Position numbers and translations under genes: made by a program | The notes under the pieces: generated by a model | What the model saw: the letters and a program-made list of their open reading frames with translations, nothing else | What the model was told of the DNA's origin: nothing | Database searches by the model: none | Assembly: GCF_030408775.1 (NCBI RefSeq) | Contig: NZ_CP047210.1 | Location: 2,170,001-2,234,000 of the forward strand | DNA length: 64,000 bases | Origin: Corynebacterium fournieri | Lineage (GTDB): Bacteria > Actinomycetota > Actinomycetes > Mycobacteriales > Mycobacteriaceae | Reading direction: 5' to 3' | Shown here: positions 1 to 9,586 of the stretch, in pieces | Layout: the number at the start of each line of letters is the position of its first letter | Numbering within the stretch: the first letter of the stretch is position 1

Positions 1-2
1 AG

Positions 3-1643
3 ATCCCACTCGTCATCCTTTCGCTGCTGGCGCTCGACCAAGACCCCTCGTTCGAGGTATCTGCCGAGTTCGACCAGATCACCGGCCGCCTGAACGAAGA
101 CACGCTGGATGAAGTCAAGCGTGGCATCGCAAGCCTGAGCATCACCGACTATGCCCAAGCCGCCAACCAAGTCGTGGACCGATTCCTCGGAGTAGGTTCG
201 CGCGGCGAACGTAGCCAGTACGGCACGTCCACGTCGCTTTCAAGCGCAGCGCTGATCTCGGCAGCCTCTACCACCTTGGAGGGTGTCCAGACCGTCTTGG
301 ACCCCGCGTGCGGTATCGCCGGCACGCTGCTGGGGATCGGGGAGGCGGCCCCCGAAGCGAAGCTCTTGGGAGCCGAGCTAAACCCCTCCATCGCAGCACT
401 CGCGCGGTTGTTGGGACACTTCGCTGACAGCACGGTGACCATTCACACCGGGGATTCCATCGTCCACGATCCGTTCCCGAAGACAAAAACGGACCTTGTG
501 GTGTGCGAACCTCCACTGGGTGTCCGTATCCCCCGAGAGCAGCTAGGCAACCTGGAGGAGCTCTTCGGTTCACTCCGGGGCCTGTTTAGTGACGACCTTT
601 TCCTGCTTCACGCAGCCCACCACCTATCGCCGGACGGGCGCGCCTACATCCTCACCGGCCTAAACCCCACGTACCGGCCCTCGTTCAGGGAACACCGCCA
701 GCGCCTCGTCGCTCAGGGCCAGGTCGAAGCCATCGTTGAACTGCCGGCTGGAATGTATGCAGCCACCCGCATCCCCGCAGTGTTGTGGGTGCTGCGCGCC
801 AAAGGCGCAGATGAGCCGTTGCTTATCGACGCCTCCGGTGAAGCCCCGGAAACCATCCCCGCCCGAATCGCCGAGTGGCTCACCGCTGCGCGCAACCGCG
901 AAGCCACCGACGTGCCATACAAGGCGATCACCTTGGCCGACGTTGTCACCAACGACGGCTCATTTTCCCCATCCACTTACCTTGCTGAGCCCCTCAGCAC
1001 TGATGAGGCGGGTTCCGAATTCGATTCCGCCCTCCAATCCCTCGCAGCAACAACTAAGGACCTCATGCGTATCCGCACCCCCCGCGTCACCGCAGACGCC
1101 ATCCCCACGTCCACCACGTCCACCATGCTCGCCGACCTGATCAAGAGCGGGCACTTCACACGCATCAACGGCACCTACCGCGCCGACAAGCACCTCGAAT
1201 CCGGCGATGTCTACCTTGCTCGCCCCAACCGAAACACCGCTCCCGCGTTCGTAGCGGACCACGATGCAGCGGATGCCCTTCGCCCCGGCGACATTGTGAT
1301 GCCCCGAATTGGCGAGCTCCCTGCCTGGGTTCACCAGGACGATGGCAAGACCTGGGTCCCCTCCGACTCAGTCATCGTTCTCCGCCCCACCTCGGATGAG
1401 TACGAGCCCGACTTCATCGCCGCTTGCCTGAACGCGGCTGTGAACATCGATACCCGCACTACATTGCCGAGGCGTCACCCGGTGGCCCGCATCGCGATCC
1501 CGGAGCTCAGCAGTGACCAGCAAGCAGTCGTCGCACAAGCGCACCGCTCGCTCGACAACGCCCGCACGGCGGCACGCAAGCTCGAGCGTGAAGCCGAACA
1601 CGCAAGCGACGCCCTGATCAACCTCGTCTTCTCCGGAAAGTAG
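3..1643 (+). CDS. Methylase-like protein with C-terminal specificity half (5' partial)
   Basis: The frame is open to the left edge, so the true start lies outside; the GTG at 174 is internal. The fold is that of an N6-adenine methylase of the type I M family. SAM motif I reads DPACGIAGTLL (about 300-332), but the catalytic motif IV, normally N-P-P-F/Y, reads C-E-P-P-L (about 508-522), so adenine methylation by this chain is doubtful. The last 180 or so residues (LADLIKSGHFTRING, LRPGDIVMPRIGE, ending in an Ala/Glu-rich helix) resemble one target-recognition domain plus helix of an HsdS subunit. It lies 10 bp before hsdM, so it is probably in the same operon. It may be an accessory recognition subunit or a diverged M-S fusion. 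The family call is firm; the inactivity is inferred from the motif. Confidence 0.75.
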   Translation: MPLVILSLLALDQDPSFEVSAEFDQITGRLNEDTLDEVKRGIASLSITDYAQAANQVVDRFLGVGSRGERSQYGTSTSLSSAALISAASTTLEGVQTVLDPACGIAGTLLGIGEAAPEAKLLGAELNPSIAALARLLGHFADSTVTIHTGDSIVHDPFPKTKTDLVVCEPPLGVRIPREQLGNLEELFGSLRGLFSDDLFLLHAAHHLSPDGRAYILTGLNPTYRPSFREHRQRLVAQGQVEAIVELPAGMYAATRIPAVLWVLRAKGADEPLLIDASGEAPETIPARIAEWLTAARNREATDVPYKAITLADVVTNDGSFSPSTYLAEPLSTDEAGSEFDSALQSLAATTKDLMRIRTPRVTADAIPTSTTSTMLADLIKSGHFTRINGTYRADKHLESGDVYLARPNRNTAPAFVADHDAADALRPGDIVMPRIGELPAWVHQDDGKTWVPSDSVIVLRPTSDEYEPDFIAACLNAAVNIDTRTTLPRRHPVARIAIPELSSDQQAVVAQAHRSLDNARTAARKLEREAEHASDALINLVFSGK

Positions 1644-1653
1644 GCTCCCAACT

Positions 1654-3240
1654 ATGACTCCCACCCCCGTCAAAGAGTTCCAGGACACCCTGTGGAAAGC
1701 CGCCGATAAGCTGCGCGGTTCCATGGATGCCTCGCAATACAAAGACATCGTCCTCGGACTCGTGTTTCTCAAGTACGTCACCGATGCATTCGATGCACGC
1801 CGCCAAGAGCTCCAAGCCGAGCTCGAGGAGGAAGGCGCCACCGAGGAGGAGATCCTGGAGGAGCTTGAGGACCGCGACGCCTACCTGGAAAAGAACGTCT
1901 TCTGGGTCGCACCTGCTGCCCGCTGGGACTTCCTGCAACGCCACTCCAAGGGCAAGACCGAAGAGGCCGGCGGCGAGTTCAAGGCGATAGGCAAGCTTAT
2001 CGACGAAGCCGCGGAAACCCTCATGGCCGACAACCCCACCCTCGAGGGCACCCTGCCGCACAACTACAACAGTGAAAGCGTGGACCAGCGCCGCCTCGGA
2101 GAGCTCGTCGATCTCTTCAGCACCACCCGGTTCACGGCCGAAGGCCCGGAGCGGGCCCGCGACCTGCTGGGTGAAGTCTATGAGTACTTTCTCGCCCGTT
2201 TCGCTTCCGCTGAAGGCAAGCGCGGCGGCGAGTTCTACACCCCTCGCCCGGTGGTTCGCACGCTTGTCGAGATCCTCGAGCCGACGGAGGGCCGCGTCTA
2301 CGACCCGTGCTGCGGTTCCGGTGGCATGTTTGTTCAGGCGGAGAAGTTCCTAGACGCGAACCGCAAGGACACGTCCGCAATCGCGATTTACGGCCAGGAG
2401 CTCAACGAGCGCACGTGGCGCATGGCGCGGATGAACCTCGCCATCCACGCTTTGAACGCCAAGGGTCTCGGTGAGCGCTGGGGCGACACCTTCGCCCGCG
2501 ACATCCATCCTGGAGTGCAGATGGATTACGTGCTGGCCAACCCGCCGTTCAATATCAAGGACTGGGTCCGCAACACCGACGACAAACGCTGGATCTACGG
2601 TGTGCCACCAGAGAAGAACGCGAACTTCGGCTGGATGCAGCACATCATTTCCAAGCTCGGCTCCCAGGGCGAGGCGGGTGTGGTCATGGCCAACGGCACC
2701 ATGACCTCGAACACCTCGGGTGAGGGCGAGATCCGCAGGAACATGCTCGAAGACGACATTGTGTCCTGCGTGATCACACTGCCTTCCCAGCTCTTCCGCG
2801 GGACAAGTATCCCCGTCTGTGTCTGGTTCTTTGCAAAGGACAAGGGCGCAGGCTCGAAGGGTTCTGTCGACCGCCGCGGGCAGTTCTTGCTTATCGATGC
2901 CCGGTCGCTCGGCCACATGATCGACCGCACCGAGCGTACGTTCTCCAACGAAGACATCCAGAAGATCGCGAACACGTTCCGTACCTGGCGCGGACGCGAA
3001 TCTGCCGAAGGCGAGTACGAAGACGTGCCTGGCTTCTGCAAGTCGGTGCCTCTCGACGAGATCCGCGAAGCGAACTACGCGCTCACCCCGGGCCGTTACG
3101 TCGGCTTCGCCGAAACCGAAGAGGACGACGAACCGATCGACGAAAAGATCGCGCGCCTCACCGCCGAACTCACCGCAGCCCTGGACGAATCCGCCCGCCT
3201 CGACGCCGTCGTCCGCGAGCAGCTGGGGAGGTTGGGATAG
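1654..3240 (+). CDS. hsdM: Type I restriction-modification methylase subunit HsdM
   Basis: This 528-residue chain makes N6-methyladenine as part of the M2S methylase and R2M2S restriction complexes. An N-terminal helical HsdM_N domain (residues about 5-150) comes first. Then GGEFYTPRPVV (about 190), SAM motif I DPCCGSGGMF (about 217) and an intact catalytic NPPFN (about 295) follow, in contrast to the preceding gene. The C-terminus is a charged helix that would contact HsdS. ATG 1654 starts with the family-typical 'EFQDTLWKAADKLRGSMD' segment. The TAG stop shares its last base with the GTG start of hsdS, implying coupled translation. Confidence 0.95.
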   Translation: MTPTPVKEFQDTLWKAADKLRGSMDASQYKDIVLGLVFLKYVTDAFDARRQELQAELEEEGATEEEILEELEDRDAYLEKNVFWVAPAARWDFLQRHSKGKTEEAGGEFKAIGKLIDEAAETLMADNPTLEGTLPHNYNSESVDQRRLGELVDLFSTTRFTAEGPERARDLLGEVYEYFLARFASAEGKRGGEFYTPRPVVRTLVEILEPTEGRVYDPCCGSGGMFVQAEKFLDANRKDTSAIAIYGQELNERTWRMARMNLAIHALNAKGLGERWGDTFARDIHPGVQMDYVLANPPFNIKDWVRNTDDKRWIYGVPPEKNANFGWMQHIISKLGSQGEAGVVMANGTMTSNTSGEGEIRRNMLEDDIVSCVITLPSQLFRGTSIPVCVWFFAKDKGAGSKGSVDRRGQFLLIDARSLGHMIDRTERTFSNEDIQKIANTFRTWRGRESAEGEYEDVPGFCKSVPLDEIREANYALTPGRYVGFAETEEDDEPIDEKIARLTAELTAALDESARLDAVVREQLGRLG

Positions 3241-4439
3241 TGGCCTGGAAGTCAACGCGGCTGGACGCTATCGCTTCAATCCAGACCGGCCCTTTTGGGA
3301 GTCAACTCCACCAAGAAGACTACGTCGAAGTTGGAACGCCCATAATCACGGTCGAGCACTTGGGGGGTTATCGGATTACGAGGGACAACCTTCCGATGGT
3401 TAGCGATGACGATGCTGAACGCCTGCGGAAGTACTCATTGCTGCCCGGTGATGTTGTGTTTAGCAGGGTAGGATCCGTTGACCAATCCTCATTTGTAACC
3501 GGAGACGAAGAGGGCTGGTTGTTTTCTGGGCGCTGTCTCCGTGTTCGGCCCCGCCCCGACGAGGTCGATCCGCGGTTCATCTATTACTCGCTGAACACCA
3601 GTGAGGTGAAAAGCTTCATAAGGGCCATTGCAGTCGGCGCTACGATGCCGTCAATCAATACGGCGATTCTTTCCGAGGTTCAGATTTCATTGCCTCCCGT
3701 TGCGCAACAACGGCGGATTTCCTCAATTCTCGGCTCCATCGATGACAAGATCGCGACGAATCGAAGAGCGGTCCAACAGCTAGATAAACTCCGCAATGCT
3801 CTGTGGCAGCGAAATCTGCAGGATGGTTCTGCCCCGATACCGCTGTCGTCGCTGGCATCGTTTGTAAACGGTGGAGCATTCACAAAAGGTGCCACAGGCA
3901 CCGGCAGAGTGGTTGTACGTATCGCGGAAATGAGTGGTGGCATCGGAAATAGCACAGTGCGAAACGAGCTAGCCGTACCCGAAACACAGGTGGTACGCAA
4001 CGGAGATTTGCTCTTTTCCTGGTCCGGCACGCTCATGGTTAAGCGGTGGCCGCATGATGAAGCGATCGTGAACCAACACATCTTCAAAGTCATTCCAGAC
4101 CGTGACTTCCCAGCAGCGTTTCTCGATTGTGCAATTGAGCAGCAGCTCGAGTATTTCAGAATGATCGCTGCGGGTAAGGCGACGACAATGGGGCACATTA
4201 AGAGATCGGATTTGGAGGCTGAGGTTGAAATCCCGGTTTCTATCCGTGAAGACGATCTACAACTCGCGGGCTCGTTATGGGATCTAGCGGTCGCGCTCGA
4301 GAAAGAGAACCTCACCCTCGCCAAAACCCGCGATGAGCTGCTTCCGCTCCTCATGAGTGGAAAGATCACTGTGAAGGAAGCGGAGCAGGATGCCACCGCT
4401 GCAAGCGCGGACATTGCGAGTGAGGAGTACAAGGCGTAG
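3240..4439 (+). CDS. hsdS: Type I restriction-modification specificity subunit HsdS
   Basis: This 399-residue chain chooses the bipartite DNA target. It has two target-recognition domains, each followed by a conserved helical spacer: TRD1 residues about 1-150, spacer with LPPVAQQRRISSILGSIDDKI (about 152-185), TRD2 about 200-345, and a second spacer ending ELLPLLMSGKI. The GTG at 3240 overlaps the last base of the hsdM stop. The coding sequence, notably around both TRDs, is visibly more AT-rich than hsdM and hsdR, as expected for recombining specificity genes. The target sequence cannot be read from the protein. Confidence 0.93.
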   Translation: MAWKSTRLDAIASIQTGPFGSQLHQEDYVEVGTPIITVEHLGGYRITRDNLPMVSDDDAERLRKYSLLPGDVVFSRVGSVDQSSFVTGDEEGWLFSGRCLRVRPRPDEVDPRFIYYSLNTSEVKSFIRAIAVGATMPSINTAILSEVQISLPPVAQQRRISSILGSIDDKIATNRRAVQQLDKLRNALWQRNLQDGSAPIPLSSLASFVNGGAFTKGATGTGRVVVRIAEMSGGIGNSTVRNELAVPETQVVRNGDLLFSWSGTLMVKRWPHDEAIVNQHIFKVIPDRDFPAAFLDCAIEQQLEYFRMIAAGKATTMGHIKRSDLEAEVEIPVSIREDDLQLAGSLWDLAVALEKENLTLAKTRDELLPLLMSGKITVKEAEQDATAASADIASEEYKA

Positions 4440-4443
4440 CACC

Positions 4444-7400
4444 ATGGTGTACAGCGAGGCAGCATTCGAAGTAGACGCGCTCGATTTACTCGGCGAGCTC
4501 GAGTGGAAGGCCACGAACGGAAGGGAACTCGCACCCGGTAGCGGCGAGCGCGACAACTGGCGCGACATCGTGCTTCGTGGCCGCCTCCTCAACGCCTTGC
4601 GCAACCTCAATCCCGAGGTACCGGACGAGTTCCTGCAGCAGGCGATGGCCGAGGTGATTACACCGCAATCGCAGAGCGCGATTGCGGAAAACCGCCGCTT
4701 GCACGAGATCTTGGTCGAGGGGTACCGCGGCATCGAGTACTACGACGCCGACGGGAAACGCCAGAACCCGACCATCACCTTCTTTTCCCGCGACCCGTCC
4801 AAGAACGACTACATCGCAGCCAACCAGATCACCATCCGGAACCTGGACAAGGAACGGCGATTCGACGTCGTGTTGTACGTCAACGGAATGCCGCTGGCGA
4901 TTATTGAGCTGAAGCAATCCGGCTCTACGGCAACCGTCGAGAATGCTTACAACCAGCTCCGCACCTACGTTGCAGAGTTCCCAATGACGTTTCGCTTCGC
5001 CAACATCGTGGTGGCATCTGATGGCATCGATGCGATTTACGGCACGCCGTTTACTCCGCGGGAGCATTTGAGTACGTGGCGAGTGAACGACGACGGCGAG
5101 CCCTTCGAGCAGGGTCCGCTCGTTGTGGTGGACGGCGAGCATATGACCGAGTTCGACATGCTCATGTGGGGCCTGTTCAACGTTGAACGCTTCGGCCAGA
5201 TCTTCGTGGACTTCACTGCGTTCGACGAGATGGATGGGGAGCTGCGCATGCGTGTGGCAAAACCACACCAGTACTTCGCGGTTGCCAAAGCCGCAGCCAG
5301 AACCATCCAAGCTGCCCGCAGCGACAAGAAGGCGGGCGTGGTGTGGCACACCACCGGGTCTGGCAAGTCCATGGAAATGGAGATGTACACCGCGAAGATC
5401 ATGCGCGATGCGCGGCTTGATTCCCCGACCGTGATCGTGTTGAACGACCGCAACGAGCTGGATAAGCAGCTCTTCGACACATTCTCCGTCTCAACGCTGC
5501 TGCCCGAGGACCCCGTCCATATCTCCAGCCGAGAGGACCTGCGCGATCAACTCAGCCAGCGTCAGTCAGGCGGCATCTACTTTGCCACCCTGCAAAAGTT
5601 CGGTCTGCAGGGAACGAAGGACAAGCGCGAGCTTGAGCACCCGGTGCTTTCGGAGCGCCACAACGTTGTCGTTATTTCGGACGAAGCGCACCGCTCCCAC
5701 TACGGCTTCGGTGACACAAACGCGGACGGCTATGCGCATCACCTTCGCACTGCGCTGCCCAACGCCACCATGATCGCTTTCACGGGCACACCGATTGACG
5801 AATGGGACCGTAACACCCGCGAGGTCTTCGGCGGGGAGATCGACGTCTACGACATGAACCGCGCCGTGGCGGACGGTGCCGTGGTTCCGGTCTACTTCGA
5901 GCCGCGGTTGATCCCGCTCGAGCGCATTCAAGGGATCACTGATGAGGAGATCGACGACGCAGCTGCGGACATTCTCGCAGGGATCGACGACGATCAACGT
6001 GAGAAGGTGCAACGCTCCGTTGCTGTGCTGAACACCATTTACGGTTCAGACCAACGCCTTAGCAATCTCGCCCAGGACTTCGTGCGGCACTGGGAGGACC
6101 GCCGGGAGAACATGCGCCAGTTCATTGGCGCACCGGGCAAGGCGATGATCGTGGTGCAGACCCGAGACATCGCAGCAAAACTGTACGAGAAGATCATCGA
6201 GCTGCGCCCAGAGTGGCACGACGATGACGACCTCAAGGGGAAGATCAAGGTCATCTATTCCGGGGCCGCCTCCGATCCGCCGCACCTGCAAAAGCACATC
6301 CGCAACCAAAGCCGGATGGACGCGATCAAGGACCGGATGAAAGACGCCGATGACGACCTAGAGATCGCCATCGTGCAAGGAATGATGCTCACCGGCTTCG
6401 ACGCTCCCCCGCTGCACACGCTCTACCTGGACCGTCCACTGAAAAGCGCGCTGCTCATGCAGACGCTCGCCCGCGTGAACCGCAAGTTCCGTCAAAAGGA
6501 AAGTGGGCTGTTGGTGGCGTACGCGCCGCTGATCGACAATCTCCAGGCAGCCATCGCCGAGTTCACAAAGAGCTCATCCGCCGACGATGAAAAGGTGATC
6601 GGCCAAACCATCGAGGAAGCGTTGGTGATCGTTCGCGGATTCGTCGAGAAGCTCAATGCCCTCTCCGGCGAGGAATGGCGCGCACTCGAAGCCGCAGGCG
6701 AGCAACGCCAAGCACGCCTGCAGTTGCTGGCCAAATTGCGCAATCCGCACACGGTTGATGAGAACGGGCGTTACCCGCTGGCAAGGGAATTCACCTCGAC
6801 CGCCGGCAAGTTGGCCAGGTCGTGGGCGCTTGCGTCCGGGAGCCCGAATGCCAACGAGTACCGCTCCGACGTTCGGTTCTACTCGGACGTGCGCAACCAG
6901 CTGATCAAGATGGAAGCCGACGATCGCCGAGCTAACGGGGAGCCGCTGAGCGAGGAGATCATCACCTTGCTCAGCCAACTCGTCGTGGAGTCCACGGCAT
7001 CCTCGCAGGTGATCGACGTCTACGGTGAGATCGGCCGAGAGCTCCCCAACTTGCAGGACCTGAACATCGAGGCACTCAAACTTAAGTCCAGGGACGAATC
7101 CGAGACTGCATTGCTTATCGACGCCCTCCGGCGCGCCCTCCTCCAAGAATCCCGCAACGCCACGGGCAACAACGAGGTAAGAGCGAAGCAGTTCTCCGAG
7201 CGCATCCGCGAGCTGATGAACCGCTACACCAACCAGCAACTCACCTCGGCGGAAGTGATCGCCGAACTCATCGAACTGTCCAAGGAAATCGTCGCGGAGA
7301 GCAACCGTGGCGAACAGTTCAGCCCGCCGCTGAGCAATGACGAGCTCGCGTTCTACGACGTGATGGCCACCAACGGGTCTGCCGGTGAAGCGCTCGAAGA

Positions 7401-7620
7401 CGACGTTCTGGCGCAGATCGCCCGCGAACTCGTGACTGCCCTTCGGCGCGACGCGAAAACGGACTGGACAGTGCGCGACGACGTCCGCGCCAAACTGCGC
7501 CGCTCCATCAGAACCCTACTGCGTAAGCACAAGTACCCACCAGAGAAACGCAACGAGGCCGTCGTCCTCGTTCTCGAACAGATGGAGCGTTTCGCACCTC
7601 GATGGTCCGAGGCGGCGTGA
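4444..7620 (+). CDS. hsdR: Type I restriction endonuclease subunit HsdR
   Basis: This is the motor and nuclease subunit (1058 residues from ATG 4444), which translocates DNA with ATP and cuts away from the site. The N-terminal PD-(D/E)XK nuclease is visible as FDVVLYVNG...AIIELKQSG (about 140-158). Walker A TTGSGKS (about 303), a DEAHR box (about 412) and helicase motif III FTGTP (about 440) follow. A long helical C-terminal part would bind the M2S core. An earlier in-frame ATG (4390) lies inside hsdS; the ATG at 4444, five bases after the hsdS stop, is preferred because the family-like MVYSEAAFEV begins there. The operon context confirms the assignment. Confidence 0.95.
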   Translation: MVYSEAAFEVDALDLLGELEWKATNGRELAPGSGERDNWRDIVLRGRLLNALRNLNPEVPDEFLQQAMAEVITPQSQSAIAENRRLHEILVEGYRGIEYYDADGKRQNPTITFFSRDPSKNDYIAANQITIRNLDKERRFDVVLYVNGMPLAIIELKQSGSTATVENAYNQLRTYVAEFPMTFRFANIVVASDGIDAIYGTPFTPREHLSTWRVNDDGEPFEQGPLVVVDGEHMTEFDMLMWGLFNVERFGQIFVDFTAFDEMDGELRMRVAKPHQYFAVAKAAARTIQAARSDKKAGVVWHTTGSGKSMEMEMYTAKIMRDARLDSPTVIVLNDRNELDKQLFDTFSVSTLLPEDPVHISSREDLRDQLSQRQSGGIYFATLQKFGLQGTKDKRELEHPVLSERHNVVVISDEAHRSHYGFGDTNADGYAHHLRTALPNATMIAFTGTPIDEWDRNTREVFGGEIDVYDMNRAVADGAVVPVYFEPRLIPLERIQGITDEEIDDAAADILAGIDDDQREKVQRSVAVLNTIYGSDQRLSNLAQDFVRHWEDRRENMRQFIGAPGKAMIVVQTRDIAAKLYEKIIELRPEWHDDDDLKGKIKVIYSGAASDPPHLQKHIRNQSRMDAIKDRMKDADDDLEIAIVQGMMLTGFDAPPLHTLYLDRPLKSALLMQTLARVNRKFRQKESGLLVAYAPLIDNLQAAIAEFTKSSSADDEKVIGQTIEEALVIVRGFVEKLNALSGEEWRALEAAGEQRQARLQLLAKLRNPHTVDENGRYPLAREFTSTAGKLARSWALASGSPNANEYRSDVRFYSDVRNQLIKMEADDRRANGEPLSEEIITLLSQLVVESTASSQVIDVYGEIGRELPNLQDLNIEALKLKSRDESETALLIDALRRALLQESRNATGNNEVRAKQFSERIRELMNRYTNQQLTSAEVIAELIELSKEIVAESNRGEQFSPPLSNDELAFYDVMATNGSAGEALEDDVLAQIARELVTALRRDAKTDWTVRDDVRAKLRRSIRTLLRKHKYPPEKRNEAVVLVLEQMERFAPRWSEAA

Positions 7621-8306
7621 TGGATTTTCACCGTGAGTTTCCTGTTCCTCCCTCAGACATCCATGGATATGAAACGCTGATGACTTCTGTTGCCAGACGG
7701 CTGCTTGAGGCACAGACTCTTTGCGATGGGGCCCAGGATGAACGGGATGTCATGTACTCCGCTCTACAGATCAGAATGGCAATCGAAGAGACCGGTTATG
7801 CGTCATTCGTGGGGAACCGATCCTTCCTCGCTTCGGTGGTAAGGCGAGATCCTAAAAAGTGGAAGGACGTTCGCAATCAGTTACGCAAACTTAATGCCAG
7901 TTACTGGCCTGTTGGCTACATAGAGTTGGAGGATTTCGGCACAGGCGAATTGTGGTTAGAGAACCGTGACGCAATATCTGAGGAAGAAAGCGTTAAGGAA
8001 TGGGGTCGCCTTAGCCGTATCCTCCACGCAAATCCCCTCTCGAATGAGCATGTCAACTGGAAAAAGGAACTCGATTACCAGCGCGATCTTCTCGAGAGAT
8101 TCGTCAGCCTAATAACCAAGCACTTCGTCAAACTCCACGATCAGCCATTCACTTTTGCCTGTGAGCTCAACCACGAGAGAGTGCGTATCATTGGGTACCG
8201 CGACGATGATCGTCTTTTAACAGCTGTCGGAGAAATTGCAAGATACCAATTCAGAAGTGGAGATCTTGCTTTTGCGGAGAGAGCCTTTACCCCCCGCCCT
8301 CTTTGA
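7620..8306 (+). CDS. Hypothetical protein coupled to hsdR
   Basis: I do not recognise this 228-residue protein. The ATG at 7620 overlaps the hsdR TGA in the translational-coupling arrangement TGATG; an in-frame ATG at 7602 would lie within hsdR. The protein is soluble, mostly charged and helical, with no signal peptide or membrane segment. An RDPKKWKDVRNQLRKLNASYWPVG stretch is basic and a segment near 140-175 is acidic/helical. Codon use is more AT-rich than in hsdR, suggesting separate acquisition. Its position as the last gene of the restriction operon suggests an accessory or anti-/co-restriction role, but nothing in the sequence proves that. Confidence 0.7.
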   Translation: MDFHREFPVPPSDIHGYETLMTSVARRLLEAQTLCDGAQDERDVMYSALQIRMAIEETGYASFVGNRSFLASVVRRDPKKWKDVRNQLRKLNASYWPVGYIELEDFGTGELWLENRDAISEEESVKEWGRLSRILHANPLSNEHVNWKKELDYQRDLLERFVSLITKHFVKLHDQPFTFACELNHERVRIIGYRDDDRLLTAVGEIARYQFRSGDLAFAERAFTPRPL

Positions 8307-8333
8307 CGCCCTTTAGAACGTGTTTCTCAGCTA

Positions 8334-9554
8334 CTACGGCCCCAGCGCCCCGATAGGAATCACTGAGACACCATCGTTCCGGCGGAGCGCTGGGCCACCG
8401 GAGGTGATCACCACCAATGCTGGGTCGTCCTCGAGGTGGCCGGCGAACCGTTTGAGGGTGTCTGCCGCATGCTCAATCACCTCTGGGGTGTAGCCCAGTT
8501 TTACCTCGACCAGCACATCCCGGCCGCCGACGTTCGCGACCGCGTCGACCTCCAGCTTCGTGTTGAGCCGGGCGTGATACACCGTTCTGCCCGTGAACGC
8601 ACGTAGTTCGTGAACCACAAGTGACTCAAAAAGTTGGCCGAAGTAAGCCGGATCCCGAAGTAGATGCTCCGGCCCACGATCCAGCGCCGCCATAGCAAAG
8701 GAGGGGTCGGCCAAATGGCGCTTCGGCGCTTTCCTCAACGTCGCTTTGGAGCGCAGGTGCGTGAACCAGGCAGGCTGATCCACAGAGACGAAAATGCTCG
8801 CCAGGGCATCGAGATAGCCCCGTGTTGTTTCCCGTGAGGTATCGGAGTCGGTGGCGATGGTTTGCAGCTCCAGCTCGGTGCCCACACCACGAGCTAATGA
8901 GCGGATCATTCGCCGCACTCGCTCTGAATCACGATTCACTCTGCCAGGGGCGTGGACATCCACGGCCGCAACGGTTTGTACGTAGTCTCGGACGTTTTCA
9001 AGCGCATCTTCAAACGGGAGACCAACGTTGTAAGGAAGGCCACCCCGGCACACTCGTTCCGCCAGCTGCGGCAGTGTTAACGCTGGTGCCGAAAACGGCA
9101 ACGGGTCCCCTGCAACTGCCGCGGCAAGCGAAACCGACCCATCCGATTCTCCGGTTTCAAAAAGGGTCATCGTCGACATCGTCATTCGTGCGAACCGGCC
9201 GGCACCCGAGTGGTTCGTTGCGTTCGCCCCGGGGGCCGTGGAACCGGTGAAGATGAACTGCCCCTTCGCCTGACGCTCGTCAATGGCGTGCCGCGCGAAA
9301 TCCCATAGTCTCGGCTGCAACTGCCATTCGTCGATGAGGCGCGGCGTGGCACCTTCGAGCAGCAGCCGCGGGTCATTATCCATAGCGAGAGTGACGCCAG
9401 GGTCCGTTTCTACGTTAAGAAAACTCGCAGCTTGCTGTTTTGCCGTTTCAGTTTTCCCGCAGCCTTTCGGCCCCTGAATAAGGACACCGCCCTGCCTGCG
9501 GAGCGATCGTTCCAATTCAGCATCTGCCAACCTTGGAATATACCCATTTTCCAT
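8334..9554 (-). CDS. AAA ATPase with DUF4143 domain
   Basis: The 406-residue protein has an N-terminal AAA_14-type P-loop (IQGPKGCGKTETA, residues about 26-38) and a Walker B-like LIDEWQLQPRLWD (about 75). It ends in a DUF4143-type domain with a nuclease-like KLEVDAVA...DVLVEVKLG pattern (about 335-358). Proteins of this architecture are widespread in bacteria and archaea, often next to mobile or defence genes; their biochemical role is not settled. It is convergent with the restriction operon (27-bp gap). The start ATG at 9554 has a -10 element 8 nt upstream, so the mRNA is probably leaderless. Four 23-bp repeats lie directly upstream of the promoter. Confidence 0.88.
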   Translation of the reverse strand: MENGYIPRLADAELERSLRRQGGVLIQGPKGCGKTETAKQQAASFLNVETDPGVTLAMDNDPRLLLEGATPRLIDEWQLQPRLWDFARHAIDERQAKGQFIFTGSTAPGANATNHSGAGRFARMTMSTMTLFETGESDGSVSLAAAVAGDPLPFSAPALTLPQLAERVCRGGLPYNVGLPFEDALENVRDYVQTVAAVDVHAPGRVNRDSERVRRMIRSLARGVGTELELQTIATDSDTSRETTRGYLDALASIFVSVDQPAWFTHLRSKATLRKAPKRHLADPSFAMAALDRGPEHLLRDPAYFGQLFESLVVHELRAFTGRTVYHARLNTKLEVDAVANVGGRDVLVEVKLGYTPEVIEHAADTLKRFAGHLEDDPALVVITSGGPALRRNDGVSVIPIGALGP

Positions 9555-9562
9555 ACCGCTGC

Positions 9563-9568
9563 ATATTA
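9563..9568 (-). promoter_or_regulatory. -10 element of the DUF4143 ATPase gene (leaderless)
   Basis: Reading the minus strand, TAATAT lies 8 nt before the ATG at 9554, with no ribosome binding site between. Transcription would begin at or next to the start codon. The nearest 23-bp repeat begins 18 bp further upstream, about where the -35 region would be. Confidence 0.55.
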
Positions 9569-9586
9569 CCAGCTAAACGATTTAGG

